Source: Bradyrhizobium erythrophlei (GTDB taxonomy: Bacteria > Pseudomonadota > Alphaproteobacteria > Rhizobiales > Xanthobacteraceae). Taken from it: a stretch of DNA of 64,000 nt. Shown here piece after piece: positions 1 through 7,861 of this stretch. Location of the stretch: the NCBI GenBank assembly GCA_900129675.1, contig FSRD01000001.1:4081501-4145500 (forward strand), written 5' to 3'. Both the position numbers and the translations under genes were made by a program. A model generated the notes under the pieces. That model did no database searches. It worked only from the letters and a program-made list of their open reading frames with translations, and was not told where the DNA came from. The stretch's first letter is position 1, and every line of letters starts with the position of its first letter.

Positions 1-500
1 TCGACCGAAATCGCTCGCTCTACGGTCGAGGAACGCCACAACGGGAGCCGATCGATCTGAACGGAGTCATTCGAGAGATCGTCGTTATGCTTCGCGATAC
101 GGCAAGCCGTAATGGCATTTTGATCCGCAGCGAACTCGACCCGGCACTTCCAACGACGACAGCGGATCGTGTGCAACTGCAGCAGGTTTTAGTGAACCTC
201 ATGCTCAATGGTATCGAGGCGATGCCGGACGGGAGCGGTGAACTGAGCGTCGCGTCACGGAGGACGGACGACGGTCAATTGCTGATTTCGGTGAGTGACT
301 CCGGGATTGGATTTTCCGGCGAGAACCTCGAACAGATTTTTGCGGCGTTCTTCACCACGAAACCGCAGGGAACGGGTATGGGACTGTCCGTCAGTCGCAG
401 GATCATCGAGTCCCATGGCGGTCGTCTGTGGGCCAGCGCCAATACCGGGCGGGGTGCGACGTTTCAGTTCACGTTGCCCGACGACGGCTCCTCACCTTAG
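1..500 (+). CDS. Sensor histidine kinase, C-terminal part (cut by window start)
   Basis: The reading frame is open from the first bases and ends at the TAG at 498-500, so only the C-terminal ~165 residues are present. They form a GHKL ATPase domain: an N-box (NLMLNGIEAM), a G1 box (DSGIGF), and an F/G2 region (FFTTKPQGTGMGLS) followed by RRIIESHGG. This domain binds ATP and phosphorylates a His that lies upstream of the window. The sequence just before it (PIDLNGVIREIV) is typical of PAS-linked kinases of the NtrB/FixL-like class. The input domain and partner regulator are not visible, so the signal is unknown. Confidence 0.85.
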   Translation, partial: DRNRSLYGRGTPQREPIDLNGVIREIVVMLRDTASRNGILIRSELDPALPTTTADRVQLQQVLVNLMLNGIEAMPDGSGELSVASRRTDDGQLLISVSDSGIGFSGENLEQIFAAFFTTKPQGTGMGLSVSRRIIESHGGRLWASANTGRGATFQFTLPDDGSSP

Positions 501-637
501 CGGGCTCGCAACAGACTGCTCGAAGACGTCCGCTTCTGGCACAAAGCAGCATGCTGAATGTTAGCCCCCATGTCCGCTTCCGGGGGCAGCGCAGACATCG
601 CAAATTCCAGAGCGTTCCCGATTTATGAGCACGCACC

Positions 638-1627
638 CTATTTCGGACGCGCCTCGGTGATGGACCGGCGGATTGCCGCGAGCGGCGCGGTGTCGTCGAA
701 TTCGAGGCTTTCGCCTTGCGCCTTCAATCCGAGATCGCGCCACAGGCCTGCGAGATCGGGGGTGACGGGCTTTGGCCCCATCTCGTCGTGCAGTCGGGTC
801 AGCACGTCGACGCCGACGGCCTTGTCGGCGGTGGAAAGAACCCGATCGATCGACCAGTCCTTTTCATGATTGCCGCCGGCCGCGAGCACGCCGCGCATCG
901 CGTCCTGCAGGCCGAACTTGTTGCCGGTCCGCTTGCGGATTTCGATATCGGCGAGCAGGCAGAACATCGCGCCGCCCCAATATTTCCGGCCCCAGGTGTC
1001 GGTATTGTCGAGTCCCTGATCGCCGGCCTGCGGCAGGCCTTTCGGCATATCGCGCATCATCGCCTGCCAGATCTCCTGCGCGGTGAGGTCGCCGGCCTGC
1101 ACCCGCGCGATCGGCTCGACATAGACGGCGAGCCCTTCCGACAGCCAATTGTAGCGGTCGTCGAGGTCGGGCAGGGCGGTATGCACCATCTCATGGACGA
1201 TCACCCAGTCGCGCCTCAGATCCGCTTCGGTGGAATCGCGGCCGAGCGGCAGGCGGATGGCGGCGCCGCGATAACCCCATGTGGTGCCGCCGCGCACCCG
1301 CGCGCCATCGACCGGCACGATCAGCAGTCGCAGCGAGCTGACGGGAAACCGGCCGTAATAGGTCGAGACCGCCCTGGCAGACGCCCTGATCCAGTCGAAT
1401 ATTTTTTCCCGGGGCAGCGCGATATCGCCGGGCGCGAACGCGACGTGGATGGTGCCGCCCGATACGTCCAGATCGGTTTTCGGCAACCGGTCGAAGGCGT
1501 CATAAGGCATGCGACCGCCGCGCAAATATTCCGATTGCGCGTCGGCGCGGAATGAGGCCAGGCCGGCCAATGCCGCCGATGTCACGGCAGCCACGACGAT
1601 CCAGCGGAATCGCGGGGCGTTTTTCAT
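638..1627 (-). CDS. Secreted HExxH metallopeptidase-like protein
   Basis: 329 residues with an N-terminal signal peptide (positively charged start, hydrophobic residues ~9-25, likely cleavage after RADAQ). A zinc-protease motif HEMVH lies at residues 145-149. A second Glu in WLSEGLAVYVEP (about residue 164) could be the third ligand of a gluzincin. The protein is therefore probably a periplasmic zinc peptidase, but I do not recognise a named family and its substrate is unknown. The start overlaps the stop of the creatininase-like gene by 4 bp, so the two are translationally coupled. It is the last gene of the bufferin-type operon, where a peptidase could trim the exported peptide. That role is inference. 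Confidence 0.75.
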   Translation of the reverse strand: MKNAPRFRWIVVAAVTSAALAGLASFRADAQSEYLRGGRMPYDAFDRLPKTDLDVSGGTIHVAFAPGDIALPREKIFDWIRASARAVSTYYGRFPVSSLRLLIVPVDGARVRGGTTWGYRGAAIRLPLGRDSTEADLRRDWVIVHEMVHTALPDLDDRYNWLSEGLAVYVEPIARVQAGDLTAQEIWQAMMRDMPKGLPQAGDQGLDNTDTWGRKYWGGAMFCLLADIEIRKRTGNKFGLQDAMRGVLAAGGNHEKDWSIDRVLSTADKAVGVDVLTRLHDEMGPKPVTPDLAGLWRDLGLKAQGESLEFDDTAPLAAIRRSITEARPK

Positions 1628-2415
1628 CGCGACAGGCTTCGGATCGGGTTCGATCGCGGCTTTGCGGTTGATGGCTCCGCCATCAACGCGGCGGCCTGCT
1701 CGCTGAGATCGTCGAGAATCGCGGCGAGCAGGATTTCGCCCTTGGCCGATGTCGCCAGCGTCGGATCGCCATAGCTGCCGGAGCGGCTGTAATTCGGTGA
1801 GTTCTTGTCCGATGGCGTCAGGCGGCCGGGCGTGTCATGTGTCAGGGCGTGGCTGGCCTCGGCGCGCGCCATGTCGACGAGCTGTGGCGCCAGCGCCAGC
1901 ATCAGCGATGTCTCGAGTTCATCGGCATGGCTGCCGTGGCTTTGCACGACAAGCGCTTCGGCGGCACGGCGATAGCGCGGGCCTTCGTAGATCCGCAAAT
2001 GCATGATTTGGCCGGCATCGAGACGCGCCAGCGCGCGATCGACCGGGGCCAGCGTGCTGATCCCGGTATTGAGCACGAACAATTTTTGGCAACCGCGATC
2101 AAGGATCCCCGCGGCGATTTCATGCACGACGGCCTCGAAGGTCGATGCGGAAAGGCTGCTGCTGCCGGCATATTCGGTGAAGGCGGGGTAGTAGCCATAA
2201 CTCAGCGTCGGCCAGACCAGCGCGTCGATCCGCATGGCCAGTTTGGCCGCGAACCATTCGGCCTGGATGCGGTCGGTATTGAGCGGCAGATGGAAGCCGT
2301 GCTGCTTGGCCGCGGCGCCGACCGGCAGAATGGCGGCGGCGCCATCGGCGATCCGCCGTGCGACCTCGTCCCACGTCAGGCGTTCGATAAAGTTGCGATC
2401 GGTGTCGGTGCCCAT
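1624..2415 (-). CDS. Creatininase-family protein with altered metal site
   Basis: 263 residues of the creatininase/creatinine amidohydrolase fold. Family landmarks are visible: ILPVG, then KQHGFHLPLNTD (residues 37-48) and HADELETSLMLAL (from residue 163). In active family members the second block begins EQHG and supplies a metal-binding Glu; here it is Lys37. The usual NGHGGN or NGHYEN block is NTGIST (116-121), which removes the metal-binding His. The protein may be a non-catalytic homologue or use another site. The gene starts 14 bp after the bufC stop and overlaps the downstream peptidase gene. A family relative, MftE, trims the mycofactocin RiPP precursor, so a peptide-maturation role is conceivable but untested. 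Confidence 0.8.
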   Translation of the reverse strand: MGTDTDRNFIERLTWDEVARRIADGAAAILPVGAAAKQHGFHLPLNTDRIQAEWFAAKLAMRIDALVWPTLSYGYYPAFTEYAGSSSLSASTFEAVVHEIAAGILDRGCQKLFVLNTGISTLAPVDRALARLDAGQIMHLRIYEGPRYRRAAEALVVQSHGSHADELETSLMLALAPQLVDMARAEASHALTHDTPGRLTPSDKNSPNYSRSGSYGDPTLATSAKGEILLAAILDDLSEQAAALMAEPSTAKPRSNPIRSLSR

Positions 2416-2429
2416 GCCGGGTCTTTCAT

Positions 2430-3215
2430 CTAGTCGCCGGCGGAAACGCCCGTCAGGCTTCCCGAACTGATCCAGCCGTGCAGATAGCCCGCGCCGCGCG
2501 CCGCCGCGCCATCGGGGTCGTCATAGGTCGCGAGCATCTCGCAGAGCACGCCGAAGGGGATTCCGTTGGCGGCCTCGTCCCACATCATCGCCTCTTCGGT
2601 GGGGAGTTCGCGAAACATCGGCGTCACGTCCTGGCGCCAGATCAAAAGGCGGGCAGGCTCTTCCAGCAGCTCCGCGTCCGGCGGGGTCTCGTCATTCTTG
2701 AGCGCCATCCAGATCGCCGGCGCATTGGTGTTGAGATCGAGCCTGCGCGCGCTGGGGTGCGGCTGAAAGATGAGATCGTTCCACAGCTCCGGCGCAAAGC
2801 CGGCCATGTCCGTCAGCGCCAGCACGGGGCCTTCCGCGGCGTCGAAGGCGTCGTTGAGCGCCTTTTCCAGCGCGGCGAGGTCGGACAGGATCGGATGATC
2901 GCGATAGGGCTCGGTCGAATTCAGGAAATCGGGCAGGCCTTGCGAAAACCAGCGCAGGTTCGGATGTTCCGACGGCCTTGCCCTGACATAGGCATGCCCC
3001 ATCTCGTCAAAGATCTCGTCGCCGAGATAGAGGTGCAGCAGTTCGTGGTCGTTACGCATGGCCTCGACCAGCCGCGAGCCGTAGGCGTGGCGATAGACGC
3101 CGAACAGCGTTTCGCGTTTCTCCCTGGGGCTATCGAGAATTTCGGCCAGAACCGTATCGTCGCCGGTCAGAATGCCGTGCTGGAACGCGCCCTGCTGCCG
3201 CGCAAAATCGCTCAT
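2430..3215 (-). CDS. bufC: BufC-type partner protein (DUF2063)
   Basis: 261 residues from the ATG at 3215 (MSDFARQQGAFQHGIL). That start overlaps the bufB stop by 4 bp, and the longer open frame upstream is only the shadow of bufB. The N-terminal ~90 residues match the DUF2063 'putative DNA-binding' domain. Established work on bufferins and related RiPPs shows this protein pairs with the DUF692 enzyme and helps it bind the precursor peptide; it is not thought to bind DNA. The C-terminal half (GYLHGWISSGSL near the end) is typical of the family. It acts in the cytoplasm with BufB before the precursor is exported. Confidence 0.86.
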   Translation of the reverse strand: MSDFARQQGAFQHGILTGDDTVLAEILDSPREKRETLFGVYRHAYGSRLVEAMRNDHELLHLYLGDEIFDEMGHAYVRARPSEHPNLRWFSQGLPDFLNSTEPYRDHPILSDLAALEKALNDAFDAAEGPVLALTDMAGFAPELWNDLIFQPHPSARRLDLNTNAPAIWMALKNDETPPDAELLEEPARLLIWRQDVTPMFRELPTEEAMMWDEAANGIPFGVLCEMLATYDDPDGAAARGAGYLHGWISSGSLTGVSAGD

Positions 3216-4114
3216 CCCGCCAGCTTGCCCGGTAACACTTGTTCGGCGATCGCGCGGGTCCGGTTGACCTCCAGCAGCAGTTCGTCGAGCGGCGGGATGT
3301 TGTCGTCGCGCTCGATCATGGTGGAGACGCGGCCGAAACGTTTCAACGCCGCGACATAGAGATCCCAGACATCCTCGCACACGGGATGGTCGTGGGTGTC
3401 GATGATGTGGGTGCCCATGTGGCTGTGGCCGGCCATGTGGAACTGCACCACCCGGTCCGGGGGGATGCCGTTGAGGAAGGTGAGCGGATCGTAGCCATGG
3501 TTGAAGGCGCTGACATAGACGTTGTTGACGTCGAACAACAGCCAGCATCCGGAGCGGCGCGACAATTCGGCCAGGAATTCCCATTCCGTCATTTCGGAAT
3601 TGTTGAACTGGACATAGGTCGAGACGTTTTCGAGCACGATGGTGCGGCCGAGGAAGTCCTGCACCAGTTGCACGCGGCTGACGACGTGATCGAGCGCCTC
3701 CTCCGTGTAGGGGATCGGCAACAGATCATGCAGATTCTTGCCATGCACGCCGGTCCAGCACAGATGGTCCGAAACCCATTTCGGCTCGACCCGTTTGGCG
3801 AGGTCTTTCAGGCCCTGCAGATATTCGAAATTGGGCGGCGCGGTCGACGCGATCGACAGCGATACGCCGTGCATCACGACGGGATAGCGCTCGCAGATCC
3901 GGTCCAGCGTGCGCAGCGGCTGGCCGCCAGGCAGCATGTAGTTTTCGCTGATGATCTCGAACCAGTCGATCGGCGGATTGCCGGAGAGGATTTCGTCGTA
4001 ATGCTGCGCGCGCAGGCCGAGACCGAAACCGAGGAAAGGCGGCTTGGCTGATGTCGTCGGGCGGTCCGCAAGCGCCGGCGCGGAAGTCTCTGGCAATCTG
4101 CTTGCGACGTTCAT
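3212..4114 (-). CDS. bufB: DUF692 multinuclear iron oxidase (MNIO), BufB type
   Basis: 300 residues, a TIM-barrel DUF692 protein. Visible metal-site and family motifs in order are HGVSLS, SDHLCW, LENVSTY, DVNNVYVS, HMAGH, DTHDHPV and IERDDNIP. MNIO enzymes hold two or three iron ions and oxidatively modify Cys residues in RiPP precursors, for example to thiooxazoles in bufferins. A Shine-Dalgarno GGAGA lies ahead of the ATG at 4114. The gene is 114 bp downstream of a precursor gene and overlaps bufC by 4 bp, the standard A-B-C arrangement. The substrates are very probably the two Cys-rich peptides upstream. Confidence 0.93.
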   Translation of the reverse strand: MNVASRLPETSAPALADRPTTSAKPPFLGFGLGLRAQHYDEILSGNPPIDWFEIISENYMLPGGQPLRTLDRICERYPVVMHGVSLSIASTAPPNFEYLQGLKDLAKRVEPKWVSDHLCWTGVHGKNLHDLLPIPYTEEALDHVVSRVQLVQDFLGRTIVLENVSTYVQFNNSEMTEWEFLAELSRRSGCWLLFDVNNVYVSAFNHGYDPLTFLNGIPPDRVVQFHMAGHSHMGTHIIDTHDHPVCEDVWDLYVAALKRFGRVSTMIERDDNIPPLDELLLEVNRTRAIAEQVLPGKLAG

Positions 4115-4228
4115 GTCGTCTCCGCTCGAACGGCCAAAACGCGTAACACTGCAAAACCAGCCTGGCCGTCAAATTATCATGGAAATGAGGCCCGGCATAC
4201 CGGGCCCCAATTTCCGGTGGCGATCGAA

Positions 4229-4486
4229 TCAGGCGGGCTCGTACTTGCCCTTGGCGGCGTCGCATTTTTCCTTGGTCATGGCGGAAAAACCCTGACCCTT
4301 GCAGGCGTTCAGGCCCTTGCAGGCATGGTTGCCGCCCTTGCAGGCGCTCTGGCCCTTGCAGGCGTTGGCGCCGATGCACTTGCCTTCGCCGGCGGCGTAG
4401 GCCGCGGTCGACACGACGGCACCAGCCAGGAACAAAGTGGCCGCAGCGGCGGCGATGGCGGCGCCGGACTTGGAAGTCATCTTCAT
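4229..4486 (-). CDS. bufA: Bufferin-type RiPP precursor, copy nearest bufB
   Basis: 85 residues. The start at 4486 is chosen because GGAGGAG sits 6 bases upstream; two other Met codons at 4492 and 4480 flank it. A Sec signal peptide covers residues ~1-32 (TLFLAGAVVSTAAYA). The mature part holds six Cys (37, 43, 49, 56, 62, 75) in CKG-centred repeats such as NACKGQSACKGG and LNACKGQGF, preceded by GEGKC. Bufferins are Sec-exported, MNIO-modified peptides that bind copper in the periplasm. The CKG pattern looks more like the BufA2 type than DUF2282 (BufA1), but I cannot confirm the subfamily. It is paralogous to the peptide encoded at 4698-4961. Confidence 0.85.
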   Translation of the reverse strand: MKMTSKSGAAIAAAAATLFLAGAVVSTAAYAAGEGKCIGANACKGQSACKGGNHACKGLNACKGQGFSAMTKEKCDAAKGKYEPA

Positions 4487-4585
4487 GAGCATCTCCTCCA
4501 TTAGAGAGTTTGACGGTAGAGAGTGTGACGGTGCAGCGCCCGCAAGCCGTGACGGTTCCCGCCTGACAGGCTGCACCCAGCGATA

Positions 4586-4612
4586 GCTACGCGCGGGATT
4601 AGCTCTGGTTAC
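4586..4612 (-). promoter_or_regulatory. ECF-type promoter candidate for the 4486 precursor
   Basis: On the minus strand GTAACC (4607-4612) is followed after 15 bases by CGTAGC (4586-4591), about 100 bases before the precursor start. The pattern resembles the SigF/EcfF-class ECF promoter (GTAACC-N16-CGAA in Caulobacter). It recurs upstream of the other precursor, with a 16-base spacer. Confidence 0.5.
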
Positions 4613-4697
4613 GCGGCCTGCCAACTTTATTTTGGCGGTGGCCGCGAAACGACGAAGGCCCGGCGCCGCCGAGCCCCCTTCGCCTCAGCCTGAAAGG

Positions 4698-4961
4698 TCA
4701 GCCCTTGATATAGGCGCCGCCCTTGGCCTTGCACTGCGCCTCGGACATCATCGAGAAGCCGGTGCCCTTGCAGGCGTTCAGGCCCTTGCAGGAATTCGAG
4801 CCGCCCTTGCAGGCGCTCTGGCCCTTGCAAGCGTTGCCGGCCATGCACTTGCCCGTCGCCGCATTCGCCGGGGTCGAACTGGTCGACGCGACCGCGCCGG
4901 CCAGGAACAGGGTGGCGGCGGCCGCGGCGAGCGTGGCACCGGATTTGGAATTCAACTTCAT
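4698..4961 (-). CDS. bufA: Bufferin-type RiPP precursor, upstream copy
   Basis: 87 residues from the ATG at 4961, with GAGGAG 6 bases upstream. The signal peptide (residues ~1-35, ending near PANAA) is almost the same as in the downstream paralogue (SKSGA..AAAAATLFLAGAV). The mature part carries six Cys (39, 45, 51, 58, 64, 77) in the same CKG framework (NACKGQSACKGG, LNACKGTGF). The two differ mainly in the N-terminal Cys context (ATGKCMAG versus GEGKCIGA) and in the tail (AQCKAKGGAYIKG versus EKCDAAKGKYEPA). It is the first gene of the putative operon. Both peptides are likely substrates of the BufB/BufC pair. Confidence 0.85.
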   Translation of the reverse strand: MKLNSKSGATLAAAAATLFLAGAVASTSSTPANAATGKCMAGNACKGQSACKGGSNSCKGLNACKGTGFSMMSEAQCKAKGGAYIKG

Positions 4962-5127
4962 GACGTTCTCCTCGATGATTGTTTGAAGAAAAATGTGACG
5001 CCGTGAGCATCCGATGATCGTTCGATCACGAACCGCACAACGAACGGAGGTTTGGACAACAAGCAAATCGCGGCGGCTTCGCGGAGCATCCTCGGGCCAC
5101 CGCGATTTGAGTGCTCATCCAGAAGCA

Positions 5128-5155
5128 GCTACGGGGCATCAGTCGACTTGGTTAC
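5128..5155 (-). promoter_or_regulatory. ECF-type promoter candidate for the bufferin operon
   Basis: On the minus strand GTAACC (5150-5155), a 16-base spacer, then CGTAGC (5128-5133). This matches the element before the second precursor and resembles SigF/EcfF-class promoters, which drive the bufferin genes of Caulobacter. The -10 lies about 167 bases before the ATG, so the leader would be long. I see no gene in the rest of the 394-bp gap (4962-5355). Confidence 0.55.
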
Positions 5156-5355
5156 AGAGTTTCAAAAGAAAATTTTCTTTTTGTGGGTTTGGACATCCCG
5201 TTCATGTCTAACACCGCTGCCCCAAGAGTATTTCGTTGCGCGGCAAGGAATGCCGTCGGCGAACGCCGGTGGCCAGGAAAGCGTGGCGCTTCAAGCCATT
5301 ACACGGCGTTTCGGCCCGATCCCGGTTGCGTCGCACAAGGTGCGAGCGCGTTCGA

Positions 5356-7149
5356 TCAGTTCAGCGCCGCGCGCGAAGGTTTCAGCTTCGCCATTTGCTT
5401 CACATTGGCCTGAAGCTCCCCGGCACTGAAGGATGGAAACGAGCAGATGCGGTTGCTGCAGGCGAACGCCGCGGGCTCGCCGGGATCGGGATATTCGACA
5501 TCGGGATTGGGCAGTTTGCCCTCGCGTAGATCCAGCCACTCCAGCCGCTTGTACCGGGCCGGCAGCGCGCGCGCCAGGGCGTGCAGGGCCTGCGCGCGGG
5601 AATCGTCCTTGTGCCCGACGATCGTGAGATGGGTCGGCTCGACCGCCAGCTCTTCGTCGGTGAGCAACACGCCGGGCAGGGGACGCGCCATCCCGGCGGA
5701 AGCGCTACCGAGATAGCGCATCGCATGGGACGCCTGCTCGCGATAGGCTTCATTGCCGTAATAGCGATTGAGCAGGTTCATGAAGCGGGCGACCTGAATT
5801 TGTTCGTCCATCAGCTTGGCCGGCTTTGCGAGCACGCCGGTTTTTCCTTCCGGGGTCTTCGAGGTCAGGAAGCCGCCGGCCTCGTCCCAGAATGTGGCGA
5901 CGAAATCGCCGGCTTTGGCGGCCGAGGCAAGCCAGTCGCGGTTGCCTGTCGCGGCATAGAGATCGAGGAAGGCCTGCCCCATCGCCAGCGTGTCGCCGAG
6001 GAAGGGGCCGCCGCGATCTTTTTCGCCGTGGCGGAAGCCGCCGCCGGGCAATGAACGATTATCAATGCCCCATTTTGCCGCGCGTTCGGCCATCGCCAGT
6101 ATCTTGGGATCGTTGGTGACGTCGTAATAAGCCGCCAGTCCGGATATCGCCCAGCCGTTTTCCCGCGCGTACAAATTGTTGTCGATGCGCGGCATGCCGA
6201 GCTTGCGGCGGTCGCCGTCCGACAGCGCGTAATATGTGTGGCCGTCGGTGTCGTGATCGAGATCGGCATCCTGGCTGACATGGAAGGCGCCGTCGGGACT
6301 TAAAAGGAAGGAAGCGAGATAGCGCTCGATGTCGCGGGCGGCGGCGAGATATTTCTGGTCTTTCCACAATGCGTAGGCCTGGCTGTATTGCCGCAAATAT
6401 TGGGCCTGGAATGACATGATCTTTTCGAAATGCGGTTTGCTCCAGGAGCCGGCTTCCGAATACTGGAACACGCCGCCCCATACCGGATCGATCAGCGCGA
6501 TCGCGGCGTCCAGCGTCTGCCGGGCGCGCTTGGCTGCCGTGGCATCGCCGGCCTCGGCGCGGGTGATCGCCAGATCCATGCTGTCGGCGTCGATGTATTT
6601 CTGGTTCTCGCCCCAGCCGCCGAGCTTGTCGTCCCAGGATTCGTTGAAATTCTTCGTCATCTCCGCGCGTTGCTGTTTGGAGAGAAACGCCGACGCGGCC
6701 GGCTTGATTTCGAAGGCTTCGCCGACCGAAGGCCCCGGCGAGGGATCGTCGATGATGGCCTTGAGCAGCGCCTGCATCCGCTCCGGCTCGATATAGCCCC
6801 TGATCTTGGCGATCTCGGTGCCGTCGGCGCCGAACACGATGGTTGCCGGCCAGCCCCAGTCGCCGTAGCGGTTCGACAAATCCGGGTTGGCGTCCTGATC
6901 GACGCGAACCGGCAGATAGCTGGAGGCCAGAAGTCCCCGAACTTCGGGGTCCGCATAGGTGGTCTTTTCCATCACGTGGCACCAGTGGCACCACACCGCC
7001 TCGAGATCGAGGATCACGAAGCGCTTTTCCGCCGCCGCACGGGCGAACAGATCGTCGCTCCAGTTGCTCCACGTCGGCCCCTCTGCCGCCGACAATGGCG
7101 ATGCCGCAAGTGCGGCAATGGCGACGGCGGCGATACGGACGAATTTCAT
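5356..7149 (-). CDS. Secreted thioredoxin-domain DUF255 protein (SPATA20-like)
   Basis: 597 residues. A signal peptide (1-22, ending SAAEG) is followed by a DUF255 thioredoxin-like domain with the motif WCHWCHVM (about residues 53-60) and WGWPATIVF, which carries the cis-Pro. A long helical region then resembles (alpha/alpha)6 barrels such as AGE/cellobiose epimerases (WGGVFQYSE, GGGFRHGE). Cytoplasmic relatives are common; this copy is exported. The CxxC points to a thiol-redox role in the periplasm. It lies between the bufferin precursors and doxX/ccdA on the same strand. Its enzymatic function is unknown. Confidence 0.85.
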   Translation of the reverse strand: MKFVRIAAVAIAALAASPLSAAEGPTWSNWSDDLFARAAAEKRFVILDLEAVWCHWCHVMEKTTYADPEVRGLLASSYLPVRVDQDANPDLSNRYGDWGWPATIVFGADGTEIAKIRGYIEPERMQALLKAIIDDPSPGPSVGEAFEIKPAASAFLSKQQRAEMTKNFNESWDDKLGGWGENQKYIDADSMDLAITRAEAGDATAAKRARQTLDAAIALIDPVWGGVFQYSEAGSWSKPHFEKIMSFQAQYLRQYSQAYALWKDQKYLAAARDIERYLASFLLSPDGAFHVSQDADLDHDTDGHTYYALSDGDRRKLGMPRIDNNLYARENGWAISGLAAYYDVTNDPKILAMAERAAKWGIDNRSLPGGGFRHGEKDRGGPFLGDTLAMGQAFLDLYAATGNRDWLASAAKAGDFVATFWDEAGGFLTSKTPEGKTGVLAKPAKLMDEQIQVARFMNLLNRYYGNEAYREQASHAMRYLGSASAGMARPLPGVLLTDEELAVEPTHLTIVGHKDDSRAQALHALARALPARYKRLEWLDLREGKLPNPDVEYPDPGEPAAFACSNRICSFPSFSAGELQANVKQMAKLKPSRAALN

Positions 7150-7252
7150 GGCGGCTCCCGGAGCGCAGTTGTTTACCGAGCTACGCGCGTGGAAAAATCC
7201 GGGCTCAGACTTTCCGCGGTGTCACGGGAACGTGAGCAAGATGCTGGGATGG

Positions 7253-7717
7253 TCAGGTCGATGCTTTGGGATGCCCGGCCGCATTGACCAGCAGCCGGTC
7301 CAGCGAGGCGGCGCCGGGGCCGGCAATGGCGAGCCACATGAAGGCGGCGAAATAGGTCATCTCCTCGAAGCCGAGCAGGGTTTCCAGCGAGTCGATGTCG
7401 CCCCATTTCGCCGACCTGATGGCGACCAGCATGACCACCGCCAGCATCGCGGCGGGGATCCTGGTGAACAGGCCGAGGATCAGCATGGCGCCGCCGAAGA
7501 ATTCGACGCCGGAGACGAAGGGGGTGAGGATTTTCGGGAAGGGAATTCCCCAGCCGACAAAATTCTCGGTGACCTGCTCCAGATTGGTGAGCTTGCCCCA
7601 GCCGGTCAGCATGAAGGTGTAGCCGACGATCAACCGCATCAGCAGCGGGCCGGCCCAGGAAAAGTACGATGCGATCCGTGCCGGCAGCAGGATGAGAAGA
7701 TTGACGATGAAATTCAT
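7253..7717 (-). CDS. DoxX family membrane protein
   Basis: 154 residues from the ATG at 7717, with GAGAGG 7 bases upstream. Four predicted membrane segments show typical DoxX signatures: LRLIVGYTFMLTGWGKL near the N-terminus, FGGAMLILGLFTRIPA in the middle and FAAFMWLAIAGPG near the C-terminus. DoxX proteins are inner-membrane proteins linked to oxidative stress and thiosulfate or quinone redox, and they often sit beside DUF692/DUF2063 genes. An ECF-type promoter candidate lies about 110 bases upstream. The exact biochemical role is not known. Confidence 0.88.
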   Translation of the reverse strand: MNFIVNLLILLPARIASYFSWAGPLLMRLIVGYTFMLTGWGKLTNLEQVTENFVGWGIPFPKILTPFVSGVEFFGGAMLILGLFTRIPAAMLAVVMLVAIRSAKWGDIDSLETLLGFEEMTYFAAFMWLAIAGPGAASLDRLLVNAAGHPKAST

Positions 7718-7826
7718 ACGAATTCCTCTCGAAACGATTGTCGTTAATCGAAGCCGCCGCGGCGGCTTGGCTAAACAAACGCATAAAGTGGGCGGCCGCG
7801 ACGGCGGCAACCTGGTCCTGGCAGGA

Positions 7827-7854
7827 GTTTCGCTGCGGCCGGCCCGCTTGTTAC
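7827..7854 (-). promoter_or_regulatory. ECF-type promoter candidate for doxX
   Basis: On the minus strand GTAACA (7849-7854), exactly 16 bases, then CGAAAC (7827-7832). This is closer to the published Caulobacter SigF consensus (GTAACC-N16-CGAA) than the two bufferin sites. It lies between ccdA and doxX. Confidence 0.45.
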
Positions 7855-7861
7855 GGGGGAC

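Noticed and set aside
2430..3584. Longer DUF2063 protein starting at 3584
   Set aside because: The extra 123 residues are a shadow of bufB. The family start MSDFARQQG at 3215 fits the ATGA overlap.
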